The translations under genes and the position numbers were made by a program. DNA of 64,000 nt, from assembly GCA_965140765.1 (NCBI GenBank), contig OZ223308.1:744001-808000 (forward strand). The letters run 5' to 3'. The DNA comes from Sunxiuqinia sp963678245. Lineage in GTDB: Bacteria; Bacteroidota; Bacteroidia; Bacteroidales; Prolixibacteraceae. A model generated the notes under the pieces. The model was given only the letters and a program-made list of their open reading frames with translations, was not told the origin of the DNA and did no database searches. Below are positions 1 to 8,687 of the stretch, one piece after another (position 1 is the first letter of the stretch; each line of letters starts with the position of its first letter).

Positions 1-38
1 CAAAAAATATGTCAGTTTTTTTAATATCATTTCAATCT

Positions 39-473
39 TTAATTTTTTCCAGTATGCCCAAAACCTCCTGCTCCACGTTCTGTTTCTTCCAACAGTTCAA
101 CAGGTTTCCAGGCTACAGTTTCGTGTTTTGCAATCACCATTTGGCAAATGCGCTCACCATTATTGATTACAAATTCTTCGTTTGATAAATTAATCAGGAT
201 AATTTTAATTTCGCCACGATAATCAGCATCAATTGTTCCGGGAGTATTTAAAACGGTAATCCCTTTTTTTATTGCCAAGCCACTACGGGGTCTGATTTGA
301 GCTTCGTGCCCAACCGGCAACTCTATAAACAAACCAGTAGGCACCAACGTGCGTTCCAGCGGTTTTAAAACGATTGGTTCATCTAAATTTGCTCTCAAAT
401 CCATTCCTGCTGACAATGCTGTGCTGTAAGCCGGTAATTCATTTTTTGACTTATTAACTATTTTTACTTCCAT
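39..473 (-). CDS. dut: dUTP diphosphatase
   Basis: Trimeric dUTPase that hydrolyses dUTP to dUMP and pyrophosphate, keeping uracil out of DNA and feeding dTMP synthesis. All five family motifs are visible in the 144-residue product: AGMDLRA (22-28), RPRSGLA (61-67), the NTPGTIDADYRGE block with the catalytic Asp (76-88), GERICQMV (106-113) and the C-terminal glycine-rich arm RGAGGFGHTG (133-142). Length is typical. An upstream in-frame start at 497 falls inside the -7 promoter box, so ATG at 473 (MEVKIVNK) is chosen. It is the last gene of the minus-strand run at the window's left edge; the gene beyond lies outside the window. Confidence 0.97.
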   Translation of the reverse strand: MEVKIVNKSKNELPAYSTALSAGMDLRANLDEPIVLKPLERTLVPTGLFIELPVGHEAQIRPRSGLAIKKGITVLNTPGTIDADYRGEIKIILINLSNEEFVINNGERICQMVIAKHETVAWKPVELLEETERGAGGFGHTGKN

Positions 474-494
474 AAGTTGCTTTTTTACAATCTG

Positions 495-502
495 CAAAGA
501 TA
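495..502 (-). promoter_or_regulatory. -7 promoter box of dut (TATCTTTG)
   Basis: Exact match to the Bacteroidota -7 element TAnnTTTG on the minus strand, ending 21 bases before the dut ATG. No clear -33 TTG is seen at the usual distance. Confidence 0.5.
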
Positions 503-554
503 GCTAAATATCGTAAGCTACATTGAGACTTTCCGCCATTAACAAATTTTAAAC

Positions 555-1685
555 CTATTCGATAAAGAACAGTTCTTCCATTATTCGGTCTGAAATAAAC
601 AGCCCTTCGGTTGACAAGGTATAACTGCCATCATTCAAACAAAGATGTTTACTATCCAGGTATTTTTTTGCTTCATTTTTAAAATACTCAACAAATTTTT
701 CGTCAAAGTTCTCCTTCAAGTAGATACTTGAAATACCCCATTTGGTACGAAGTGAAGTAATCATGTAATCGTTGTACTGGTCTTGCTCCGAAAGCACTTC
801 CTGTTCGAAATAATCGTTATTCGTTTCAATAGCTTGAAGATATTTTTTTAAATTCGAAACATTCCATCGCCTTGTTTGATGATCGTATGAATGAGCTGAT
901 GGCCCAAAACCCAGGTATTTTTTTCGTTCCCAGTAGGCTTTGTTGTGCTTTGAGTACAACTGATTGCGCGCAAAATTTGATATTTCATACTGCTCGAAAC
1001 CAGCTTGTTGTAGCTGATTTAATAACAATTTAAATTGTTGAAGGCTCAGCTCGTCGGGTAACTCTTTAATTTTACCTGTTTTCAGGTAATCATAGAAAAC
1101 CGTTCCTTCGTGATAGGTGAGGTGATAAGCCGAGATATGCTGCACATTCAATGAAAGTGCTTTTTTAATATTGTTTTCCCAATCTTCAAGTGTTTGATTG
1201 GGTAAGCCGTAAATTAAATCGATGCTGATATTAGTAATTCCAGCTTCTTGAGCTGCTCGAATGGATATTAAGGCTTGCTGACTGTTGTGCCTTCTATTCA
1301 TGCTTTTCAGGTCGTGGTCATGAAAAGATTGTGTACCAATACTCAGTCGATTGATTGGCATTTCTTTTACTCCGTTTAAAAACTCTGGAGTTAGATCATC
1401 GGGATTGGCTTCCAAGGTAATCTCTGTGTCAGTTGATAGCTTATAGAGCTGATCAATTAAAGCTAAAATCTCATTAATCTCAGAAATTTTTAAAACTGAC
1501 GGTGTTCCTCCACCAAAATATATGCTGGCTATTTCTTCCTGTTCAAGCTCACTTTTACGCCATTCTATTTCTTTTTTCAGTGCGGATAAAAAATCAATTT
1601 TCGCTCCAAAATCAGTTGTTTTGTAGAAATCACAATAATGACACTTGGTCTTACAAAATGGAATATGAATATAAATTCCGGCCAT
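555..1685 (-). CDS. hemW: Radical SAM heme chaperone HemW
   Basis: HemN-like radical SAM protein of 376 residues. The cluster-binding motif CKTKCHYC gives Cys11, Cys15 and Cys18; GGGTPS (58-63) is the SAM-binding glycine motif, and the HemW-type C-terminal domain follows. The family is often labelled oxygen-independent coproporphyrinogen oxidase, but HemW proteins, which have this CxxxCxxC and lack the extra Cys of HemN, are thought to insert heme into target proteins. ATG at 1685 (MAGIYIHIP) is preferred over an upstream start seven codons earlier because the family begins almost directly at the conserved IYIHIPFC. It sits 48 bases downstream of the Rrf2 regulator and probably belongs to the same operon. 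Confidence 0.92.
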   Translation of the reverse strand: MAGIYIHIPFCKTKCHYCDFYKTTDFGAKIDFLSALKKEIEWRKSELEQEEIASIYFGGGTPSVLKISEINEILALIDQLYKLSTDTEITLEANPDDLTPEFLNGVKEMPINRLSIGTQSFHDHDLKSMNRRHNSQQALISIRAAQEAGITNISIDLIYGLPNQTLEDWENNIKKALSLNVQHISAYHLTYHEGTVFYDYLKTGKIKELPDELSLQQFKLLLNQLQQAGFEQYEISNFARNQLYSKHNKAYWERKKYLGFGPSAHSYDHQTRRWNVSNLKKYLQAIETNNDYFEQEVLSEQDQYNDYMITSLRTKWGISSIYLKENFDEKFVEYFKNEAKKYLDSKHLCLNDGSYTLSTEGLFISDRIMEELFFIE

Positions 1686-1733
1686 AAAGCAGTCTTTCCT
1701 TTTCATTCTCCGACAGCCTGCCGGAAATTTGGC

Positions 1734-2180
1734 CTACATTTTAATCAGATCTTCGTGACCGTCCATATCATCAATAATTCTTTCAAGCGTTGTTTCGCGA
1801 TAAAAAATTGACAGCTTCTCACGAACTTCTGAAAAACTCTTGTGGACCGGACAAGGTTGGCCTTGCTCATGATGTGTGGAGCATGGCTCCATACTGATTA
1901 AACAGTTTTTGAAAAAGTCCTCTCCATCAATGATGCTCACAATTTCATACAATGAAATATCACTTTTTTCTTTTCCCAAACCAAAACCACCGTTTGGACC
2001 TTTGGTAGAAACCAACACTTTCTGTTTAACGAGATTTTGTAGAATTTTTCCTAAAAAGGGAGTCGGAATACTTAAATCATTTGAAATCTTTTTAATTCCA
2101 ATTTTAGTTCCTTCACCATCACTAAATTTTCCAAGATAGATTAACGCTCGGATCGCGTATTTACAAGTATTAGATAGCAT
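1734..2180 (-). CDS. Rrf2-family transcriptional regulator, probably Fe-S sensing
   Basis: 148-residue winged-helix regulator. The N-terminus (SNTCKYAIRALIYL) and the GPNGGFGL segment at 61-68 are typical of Rrf2 proteins (IscR, NsrR, RsrR relatives). Three cysteines at 93, 100 and 110 are spaced as in cluster-ligating members, so an iron-sulfur cluster sensing redox or nitric oxide is a fair inference, not proven. ATG at 2180 is used: the longer reading frame, starting at 2261, would overlap the preceding gene by 77 bases and adds an unconserved leader. It begins only four bases after the lutB-like stop, so it is co-transcribed with that gene and may regulate its own operon. Confidence 0.9.
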   Translation of the reverse strand: MLSNTCKYAIRALIYLGKFSDGEGTKIGIKKISNDLSIPTPFLGKILQNLVKQKVLVSTKGPNGGFGLGKEKSDISLYEIVSIIDGEDFFKNCLISMEPCSTHHEQGQPCPVHKSFSEVREKLSIFYRETTLERIIDDMDGHEDLIKM

Positions 2181-2184
2181 AATA

Positions 2185-3555
2185 TTATCTTTTATTTTTC
2201 CATTGTTGACTAAAAGATTCTCTGGAAAATGTTGGAAGAGATTTTTGATCCCCCATTGCATCTTTATTTAAGTTCCCAAGTTTATTTTTTGTAGTTCCGG
2301 TTACCAAATCTAACCGTTTCCGCTTCATAAAAGCATATTCAAAAGCTTTCATACCAATATTCCAGGATAGGGGGGAATCGCCATTTTTTACTGCATCGCG
2401 CCGGTTGTATAGCAACATATTGTGAAGTGGTATTTTTACCGGGCAAACTTCGGTACATTTTCCACAAACCGAGCATGCTGAACTTAAATGATTATACTTG
2501 GAAAAACCTTTGAAAAAAGGTGTAATAATTGAGCCGATCGGACCACTATAAGTAGCGTCATAAGTGTATCCACCAACATTTCTATAGATTGGGCAGGCAT
2601 TTAAACATGCTCCACAACGAATACATTTCAACGCTTCAAACTGGTCATCTTGCTGGTACAATTCCGTTCGTTTATTATCCAGCAAAATCACATACATTTT
2701 ATCTGGCCCATCTTGCTCTTCCTGCCTTTTTGGTCCCGACACAATCGAATTATAAACTGTTATCTGCTGACCGGTGCCATGTGCTGCCAACAAAGGCCAC
2801 ATCAATCCTAAATCCGTCATACTCGGCACCACTTTTTCAATCCCGGCAATTACAATATGAATTTTTGGAAATGAAAAGGTCATCATTGCATTTCCTTCAT
2901 TCTCGGTTAATGAAATTGCTCCTTTATCAGCAATTAAAAAATTAGCTCCTGTGACACCAATATCAGCTTTGGTAAACTTATTTCGAAGCAAGCCACGTAC
3001 AAAACCAGTTATATATTCAGGAGTGCTTTTTTCTGGAGTATCAAACTTTTCATGAAAAAGATCAGCGATATCTTCTTTCGACTTGTGCATGGCCGGAGTT
3101 ACGATGTGATAAGGCTTTTCGCCGGCTATTTGTACAATGTATTCGCCCAAATCGGTTTCCAACGACTCCACACCAACGGCTTCAACATGCTCATTTAAAT
3201 CAATTTCCTCAGTGGTCATCGATTTACTTTTTACCAATAACTTCGCTTCATTATCTTTTAAAATTTTCTGAACCGATAGAATGGCTTCGTTGGCATCTTC
3301 GGCCCAAATCACTTCTGTTCCGTTGGCCTGACTATTTCTTTCAAATTCAATTAAATAATCAGCTAAATTATTGACGACCTTCGACTTTATATAGGATGCC
3401 CGTTCTTTGGCAAGATCTAAGTTGTCGTATCGCTTTTTACCACGATCAACAGCAGCATCATATTTCGACATATTAAATTTAATTGTCGCCCGATGTCGCA
3501 TATCAAAAGCAATATTTTCAGAATCTTTTATGAAATTTCCTTTTTCCTTTGACAT
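2185..3555 (-). CDS. LutB/LldF-type iron-sulfur protein (lactate utilisation family)
   Basis: 456-residue protein of the LutB family. The N-terminal two thirds carry the LUD domain (about 70-295, including the GANFLIADKGAISLTENEGN region), followed by two ferredoxin-type clusters: Cys311, 314, 317, 321 and Cys361, 364, 367, 371, each ending in a CP pair. In Bacillus and others LutA, LutB and LutC together oxidise L-lactate to pyruvate. Here lutA and lutC are absent next door; the gene is sandwiched between rpiB (2-base gap) and an Rrf2 regulator (4-base gap). In Bacteroidota lutA is often elsewhere or lost, so substrate is uncertain: electron-transfer subunit of a lactate or related hydroxyacid oxidase. 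Confidence 0.88.
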   Translation of the reverse strand: MSKEKGNFIKDSENIAFDMRHRATIKFNMSKYDAAVDRGKKRYDNLDLAKERASYIKSKVVNNLADYLIEFERNSQANGTEVIWAEDANEAILSVQKILKDNEAKLLVKSKSMTTEEIDLNEHVEAVGVESLETDLGEYIVQIAGEKPYHIVTPAMHKSKEDIADLFHEKFDTPEKSTPEYITGFVRGLLRNKFTKADIGVTGANFLIADKGAISLTENEGNAMMTFSFPKIHIVIAGIEKVVPSMTDLGLMWPLLAAHGTGQQITVYNSIVSGPKRQEEQDGPDKMYVILLDNKRTELYQQDDQFEALKCIRCGACLNACPIYRNVGGYTYDATYSGPIGSIITPFFKGFSKYNHLSSACSVCGKCTEVCPVKIPLHNMLLYNRRDAVKNGDSPLSWNIGMKAFEYAFMKRKRLDLVTGTTKNKLGNLNKDAMGDQKSLPTFSRESFSQQWKNKR

Positions 3556-3557
3556 AC

Positions 3558-3998
3558 TTAGCTCAATGGCATTTTATTAATTCGTCGTAAATGTCGTCCA
3601 CCTTCAAAATCAGTTGAAAGAAAAGTTTTAACAATCATAATCGCTTCGTCGTCAGTGATAAAACGAGCTGGTAAAGCGCACACATTGGCATTATTATGAA
3701 GCCGCGCCAAAGCTGCAATTTCAGGTTTCCAACAAATGGCCGACCGAATATCCTGATGCTTATTGGCTGTCATGTTTATGCCATTTCCACTACCACAAAG
3801 CGAAATTCCAAAATCAAACTCCTTATTTTCAATGGCTTCTGCCATGGGATGTGCCCAATCCGGATAGTCAGAACTTTCAGCTGAAAAAGCACCAAAATCC
3901 TGATAAATTACCCCTTGTTCTTTCAAAAAATTCAACACCACCTGTTTTCTTTCATAGCCAGCATGGTCTGACGATAACGCAATCTTTAATTTATTCAT
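3558..3998 (-). CDS. rpiB: Ribose 5-phosphate isomerase B
   Basis: LacAB/RpiB-family sugar phosphate isomerase of 146 residues, interconverting ribulose 5-phosphate and ribose 5-phosphate in the non-oxidative pentose phosphate pathway. Seen: SSDHAGYE at 9-16, the catalytic Cys68 in CGSGNG, HNNANV at 101-106 and the phosphate-binding GGRHLRR near 133-139. ATG at 3998 is chosen over an in-frame GTG two codons upstream. It heads the apparent operon rpiB-lutB-rrf2-hemW; the 2-base gap to lutB implies translational coupling. Confidence 0.94.
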   Translation of the reverse strand: MNKLKIALSSDHAGYERKQVVLNFLKEQGVIYQDFGAFSAESSDYPDWAHPMAEAIENKEFDFGISLCGSGNGINMTANKHQDIRSAICWKPEIAALARLHNNANVCALPARFITDDEAIMIVKTFLSTDFEGGRHLRRINKMPLS

Positions 3999-4049
3999 TT
4001 TCACTAAAAATAGTCAAAAATAATACTTAAAAGTATTTATTTGGAATTC

Positions 4050-5525
4050 TTATTTAAGAAACTTTAAAATTTCTTTTTTTTCGATGCTAAAAATCAAACC
4101 TACAAAACCTAGCATGAATCCCGTGTGAACCGCATACATTCCAAAGGACGGAGAAATATTTAATATTTTGGCAAGGGAATAAATAGCTAATGCTACTAAA
4201 AAATAAAGTCCAATTCGTTTAAGCGGATAGTTGACCGGAAAATACTTTTGTCCATAAAAGTACGAAAGTCCAGTCATTACAATAAAGCAAATTAACACGG
4301 CCCAAGCCGAAGCCACATATCCATATTGGGGTATAAAAACGAAATTTAAAACTAGTGTAATTACAGCGCCAACACCAGCGAAATAGGCGCCAAAACGTGT
4401 TTTATCAGTTAACTTGTACCAAAGCGAGAGCGTATAGTAAATACCTAAAAACAAATTAGCCATCAAAACAATGGGAACAACATTTAAGCCTGAATGATAC
4501 TCCTTGTCAATAATTAGTTTTACCACATCAATATACAAGCAAACACCAAGGAAAATCAACAAACCAAAAATTACAAAATACTTCATTACAATGGCATAAC
4601 CTCGCTTATTATCTTCAGATTTCACCTGCGAAAAAAAGAATGGTTCAAAAGCATATCGAAACGCCTGGATAAACATATTCATCAAAACAGCCATTTTGTA
4701 GTTGGCACCGTAAATTCCTAGTTGCGACATTGGATCTTGCTCTGGAGAAAGTAGCTTCGGAATCAAAATTTTATCAATATTCTGATTGATCATTCCCGCA
4801 ACACCAACAATCAAAATAGGAAAAGAATACCAAACTATTTCCTTCAGTAATTTAGCATCAAGCCGGAGTTTGATCCACATTTCAGGAATTAGCAACACGA
4901 AGTTTATTGCTGATGCTATGAGGTTGGAAATAATAACATAGCCAACTCCGATTTCGGGCGAATATACCAGATTTAACCAGCTACCGGGATTGCTTTTCAA
5001 CAAAGCCGGGCAAATACTCAAAAAGAAGACATTGAAAAAGACGTTGAAGAAAATATTAATCAGCTTCAGCGTGGCAAACTTAATTGCTTTCGATTCAATT
5101 CTAAGTTTGGCAAATGGAATGGATGTAAAAGCATCCAAAGCCAAAATAATGGCAATCCATTGAATGTATTCAGGATGGTTTTGATAATCCATCCACTGCG
5201 CAATCGTATCAGAAAAGGTTAGAACAACCAATACAAACGATGCTGAAGTAAGGAAAAGTGAAATTAATGTGCTGGAATAAACCTGCTCCTTATTCTTTTT
5301 ATCAGAGGCGTATCGGAAAAAACCGGTCTCCATTCCATAAGTTAGAAAGACCAATAGAAAAGCCATGTAGGCATATAAATTAGTAACAATACCAAATTCG
5401 TCAGTCAAAAAAATGTGCGAATAATAAGGTACCAGCCACCAATTAATGAAGCGACCAACAATGCTACTCATTCCGTAAATAGCAGTTTCTCCGGCAAGTT
5501 TTTTAAATGAATTCAAATCGAACAA
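4050..5525 (-). CDS. Oligosaccharide flippase (Wzx-like, MOP superfamily)
   Basis: 491-residue polytopic membrane protein with about 12-14 hydrophobic segments over its whole length and short charged loops, as in polysaccharide exporters of the MATE/MOP superfamily. Probable role: flipping an undecaprenyl-linked glycan across the inner membrane. The frame opens with TTG at 5525: a TGA lies three codons upstream and no ATG follows until residue 19, inside the first amphipathic helix. No glycosyltransferase or polymerase gene is nearby, so the glycan is unknown. A flippase beside ruvB and dut is, from memory, a common arrangement in this phylum rather than a surface-polysaccharide cluster. Confidence 0.82.
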   Translation of the reverse strand: MFDLNSFKKLAGETAIYGMSSIVGRFINWWLVPYYSHIFLTDEFGIVTNLYAYMAFLLVFLTYGMETGFFRYASDKKNKEQVYSSTLISLFLTSASFVLVVLTFSDTIAQWMDYQNHPEYIQWIAIILALDAFTSIPFAKLRIESKAIKFATLKLINIFFNVFFNVFFLSICPALLKSNPGSWLNLVYSPEIGVGYVIISNLIASAINFVLLIPEMWIKLRLDAKLLKEIVWYSFPILIVGVAGMINQNIDKILIPKLLSPEQDPMSQLGIYGANYKMAVLMNMFIQAFRYAFEPFFFSQVKSEDNKRGYAIVMKYFVIFGLLIFLGVCLYIDVVKLIIDKEYHSGLNVVPIVLMANLFLGIYYTLSLWYKLTDKTRFGAYFAGVGAVITLVLNFVFIPQYGYVASAWAVLICFIVMTGLSYFYGQKYFPVNYPLKRIGLYFLVALAIYSLAKILNISPSFGMYAVHTGFMLGFVGLIFSIEKKEILKFLK

Positions 5526-5532
5526 ATTTTTT

Positions 5533-5540
5533 CAAAGATA
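5533..5540 (-). promoter_or_regulatory. -7 promoter box of the flippase (TATCTTTG)
   Basis: TAnnTTTG match whose last base is only eight bases before the TTG start at 5525. With transcription normally beginning about 6-7 bases after this box, the mRNA would be nearly leaderless. Confidence 0.45.
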
Positions 5541-5641
5541 GAGATTCATAAATGTTTTTTTTCATTCAAAAAGATTTTGTTTGATCTGAGTTCTTTCAAA
5601 CTTTATGTATTTTTAAAAACTCAAAATAAAGCTCGTATAAA

Positions 5642-6709
5642 ATGAAGTTGAAATTTTTTCTTTTAACACTAATAACGACACTTTTTATAGGTTGTATTTC
5701 ATGCTCCAATACACCGAAAAGGTCGCGGAAACCAGTAGCTAAAATTACCATTCAACCCCGAGCCAATAAGCATGTTTATGGTGACTCTATTACAATTTCA
5801 ATCAGTATTAAAAACAAAGATGCCGAGCTAAAAGATTCAAAGCTTTATATTGACAATGAACTGATTAAAACCAGTAATCAACTGAGTTTTTCTTATTCAA
5901 TTACTAAGCTGGATGAGCTGGGAAAACACAACATCAAAGTATTGGCTACCAAAACCGATGGGGTAGAAGGAGTTACTTTTAAATCGTTTGAAGTGGTTTC
6001 CGATATTGTTCCTGAAAATTACGGTTACGAAGTCGTAAAAACCTATCCTCATAGCACCGAACATTTTACACAGGGACTGGAAATTCATGACAATAAATTC
6101 TACGAGAGTACTGGAGAAAATGGTAAATCGGGTATTTTTCAATTTGACTTAAATACTGGAAGTGTGTTGAAATCATTTCAAATGGAAAATCAATATTTCG
6201 GTGAAGGAATTACCATTTTAAAAGACAAAATTTACCAACTCACCTATAAAGCTCAAAAGGGTTTTGTTTACGATTTGAATTCTTTTGCGCGTCTCGATTC
6301 ATTTATTTATGACACTTCGGAAGGTTGGGGATTAACTCATGACAATACTTATTTAATTAAAACAGATGGCTCTGAATTTCTCCATTTTATAGATCCTGAA
6401 ACATTTAAAGTAGTAAAAAAAATTCAGGTGTACGACAACAAGGGACCAGTGAAATATTTAAATGAATTGGAGTTTCATGACGGAGAACTTTATGCAAATA
6501 TTTGGACAACTAACAAAGCTGTAAAAATTGATCCTAAAACAGGTAAGGTATTGGCTAATATAAACTTTGAAGGCTTACTATCAGTACTTGTCAATTCCGA
6601 AGTAGATGTGTTAAATGGTATTGCTATCCATCCGGATAATGAAAAAATGTATGTAACCGGTAAACTTTGGCCAAAGCTTTTCGAAGTTAAACTAGTTAGA
6701 AAAGACTAG
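5642..6709 (+). CDS. Glutaminyl-peptide cyclotransferase, lipoprotein
   Basis: 355-residue exported protein. The N-terminus is a lipoprotein signal with a lipobox-like FIGC (Cys18); a second Cys at 21 makes the exact site uncertain. Residues about 35-120 look like an Ig-like beta domain, and 125-352 match the plant/bacterial type glutamine cyclotransferase beta-propeller (HFTQGLEI, GEGITIL, EGWGLTHD, LNELEF, NGIAIHPD). Family reaction: cyclisation of N-terminal glutamine to pyroglutamate with loss of ammonia. This family is unrelated to the zinc-dependent animal enzymes. It is the only plus-strand gene in the first 8 kb and its end overlaps the ruvB end by 14 bases, tail to tail. Confidence 0.88.
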   Translation: MKLKFFLLTLITTLFIGCISCSNTPKRSRKPVAKITIQPRANKHVYGDSITISISIKNKDAELKDSKLYIDNELIKTSNQLSFSYSITKLDELGKHNIKVLATKTDGVEGVTFKSFEVVSDIVPENYGYEVVKTYPHSTEHFTQGLEIHDNKFYESTGENGKSGIFQFDLNTGSVLKSFQMENQYFGEGITILKDKIYQLTYKAQKGFVYDLNSFARLDSFIYDTSEGWGLTHDNTYLIKTDGSEFLHFIDPETFKVVKKIQVYDNKGPVKYLNELEFHDGELYANIWTTNKAVKIDPKTGKVLANINFEGLLSVLVNSEVDVLNGIAIHPDNEKMYVTGKLWPKLFEVKLVRKD

Positions 6710-7724
6710 GTGAATCGCTGTTTCCGTAGTTTATTTTTCCCAAATGCTTGTAAGCACGTTCGGTTACCTCACGTCCACGAGGTGTTCGTTTGATGAATCC
6801 TTCTTTAATTAAAAAAGGTTCGTAAACCTCCTCAATCGTTCCCGAATCTTCGCCCACAGCTGTCGAGATGGTAGAAATACCAACCGGGCCACCTTTAAAT
6901 TTGTCGATAATGGTTGTCAAAATTCTATTATCCATTTCATCCAATCCATGCTTATCGATATTTAAAGCTTCGAGCGAAAAACGGGTGATTTCCAGATCAA
7001 TTTTTCCATTGCCTTTTACCTGAGCAAAATCCCGCACACGCCTTAGTAAAGCATTGACAACACGCGGAGTGCCACGACTTCTACCAGCTATTTCAAGTGC
7101 TGCTTTTTCATTAATTTCTACATTCAATATTTTAGCTGACCGTTTTACAATACCAGTCAAAATATTTAAATCGTAGTATTCAAAATGAGAGTTAATGCCA
7201 AAGCGTGCTCTTAGCGGACTTGTCAGCAATCCTGACCGGGTAGTAGCACCAATTAAAGTAAATGGATTTAGTTCCAATTGAATTGAGCGTGCACTGGGGC
7301 CTTTATCAATGAGTATATCAATTTTGTAGTCCTCCATAGCCGAATACAAATATTCTTCAACGATGGGGCTTAAACGGTGAATCTCGTCGATAAATAAGAC
7401 GTCGCTTTCTTCCAGGTTGGTTAAAAGACCAGCTAAATCACCTGGCTTATCCAAAACCGGCCCCGAAGTAAGTTTTAAACCGACTCCCAACTCATTGGCA
7501 ATAATATTCGATAAAGTGGTTTTTCCCAATCCCGGTGGTCCGTGAAGTAAAACATGATCCAAAGCCTCACCACGCATTTTAGCGGCTTGTACAAAAACCT
7601 TCAGGTTTTCTATTATTTGCTTTTGACCTTTAAAATCATCAAAAGTGAGTGGACGCAAACGCTTATCCAAATCAAAATCCTTGTCTGAAAAAGAATCGTC
7701 GTGAAGATCAATGGGTTCGGACAT
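6696..7724 (-). CDS. ruvB: Holliday junction branch migration helicase RuvB
   Basis: AAA+ motor of the RuvAB complex that drives branch migration of Holliday junctions in recombinational repair. 342 residues, standard length. Walker A GPPGLGKT at 62-69, Walker B LFIDEIHR near 110-117, sensor segment GATTRSGLL, and the C-terminal winged helix with GGPVGISTIS and TPRGRE. ATG at 7724 follows a TAnnTTTG box. RuvA and RuvC are not in this window. Confidence 0.98.
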   Translation of the reverse strand: MSEPIDLHDDSFSDKDFDLDKRLRPLTFDDFKGQKQIIENLKVFVQAAKMRGEALDHVLLHGPPGLGKTTLSNIIANELGVGLKLTSGPVLDKPGDLAGLLTNLEESDVLFIDEIHRLSPIVEEYLYSAMEDYKIDILIDKGPSARSIQLELNPFTLIGATTRSGLLTSPLRARFGINSHFEYYDLNILTGIVKRSAKILNVEINEKAALEIAGRSRGTPRVVNALLRRVRDFAQVKGNGKIDLEITRFSLEALNIDKHGLDEMDNRILTTIIDKFKGGPVGISTISTAVGEDSGTIEEVYEPFLIKEGFIKRTPRGREVTERAYKHLGKINYGNSDSPSLF

Positions 7725-7747
7725 AAAACTACTATTTTCTAAACGAA

Positions 7748-7755
7748 CAAAGATA
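7748..7755 (-). promoter_or_regulatory. -7 promoter box of ruvB (TATCTTTG)
   Basis: TAnnTTTG on the minus strand, ending 23 bases before the ruvB ATG. It lies in the 63-base gap after the receiver gene, so ruvB can be transcribed on its own. Confidence 0.45.
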
Positions 7756-7787
7756 GCTTTATTTCATGAGGAGTAGTAAAATCAAGC

Positions 7788-8180
7788 CTATTTTACTATT
7801 TCCAGTTCCTGAAAAATTTGATTTAGCTTTTCAATGTCAAATGGTTTTGCCATAAAATCATCCATACCATAGGAAATACATTTTTCACGATCATTGTCCA
7901 TGGTATTCGCTGTAAGTGCAATAATCGGTGTCCGCGATTCAGCCTTCAACTCACGTTCCAATTCCCTTATTCTAACGGTCGCTTCTAATCCATCCATTAC
8001 TGGCATCATAATATCCATCAAAACAACGTCGTACTTATCTTCTTTGAATTTATCAACAGCTTCCAATCCATTATTCGCAATTGTAACATCGTGTTTGTAT
8101 TTTTTCAAACTAAACGTTACAATCCTCTGATTCAGCACATTATCCTCTACAAGCAATATTGAAAGTTTCTCCTCCATCAA
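7788..8180 (-). CDS. Stand-alone response-regulator receiver protein
   Basis: 130-residue single-domain CheY-like protein. Acidic pair Glu12-Asp13, phosphoacceptor Asp56 in VVLMDIMMPVMDG, the conserved Thr in IIALTAN and Lys in MAKPF are all visible. The sequence resembles receiver domains that terminate hybrid sensor kinases in Bacteroidota rather than OmpR- or NarL-type regulators; no output domain exists. A second ATG immediately follows the first, so the start could be 8177. Its kinase is not in the neighbourhood. Probable role: phosphorelay intermediate or protein-binding switch. It is the last minus-strand gene before the direction switch at 8.2-8.7 kb. Confidence 0.88.
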   Translation of the reverse strand: MMEEKLSILLVEDNVLNQRIVTFSLKKYKHDVTIANNGLEAVDKFKEDKYDVVLMDIMMPVMDGLEATVRIRELERELKAESRTPIIALTANTMDNDREKCISYGMDDFMAKPFDIEKLNQIFQELEIVK

Positions 8181-8687
8181 AATTTATTTAAGCTCTGTAA
8201 AGTTAATCCTTAATTTAGACAAAAGGAAACCCTTTTTTTCAGGAGAATTGCTTTACTCTACTATTAATATTAATGAATTAAAGTTTAAAAAGAAGATAAT
8301 AATAATAATAGGCTGTTGATTACATGTATATTTTTTTGGGTTGATGCTTGTTTTATTAGAAAACCAATTGTTGTTGGTGAGTTATTCACCTTCTTTACAC
8401 ATACTCAGGGCTTGAAAATCAAATTTATATAGATTTAATTAACAATTGTTGATAGCTGTTGATCTTGAATTCTTATTCATTTAATGTTTGTTTAAATCTG
8501 TTTATAATTTGAGCATGAAATTTCATAAAGAAGTCTTGTAAGGAAAGGAAATAATTATAAGCGAAATCTTATTCCTGATTTAAAAATATAATTTTGTCTT
8601 TTTGTTTGTTATCAATTAACAAGAATTAAAAAGTAATTAACAAACTTTGGTCAATTCAATTGACTTAATACTAACGCTTTAATTTTT
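8181..8687. other. AT-rich divergent gap; candidate replication-origin region
   Basis: 507 bases with no gene on either strand, separating a minus-strand run on the left from a plus-strand run on the right. Seen inside: four TAA triplets then TAG at 8297-8311, a GC spacer, then TGTTGATTA at 8314-8322; further TGTTGAT copies at 8447-8453 and 8457-8463, and one just inside the next gene at 8711-8717; a TAATTTTG box at 8589-8596; and a perfect inverted repeat GTCAATT-C-AATTGAC at 8650-8664 that could be an operator for the following gene. The origin reading is inference: no canonical TTATCCACA box is present and dnaA is not nearby. Confidence 0.35.

Noticed and set aside
8386..8394. TTATTCACC as a DnaA box
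   Set aside because: Mismatched at the last, usually invariant base; single copy. Not used as evidence for the origin call.
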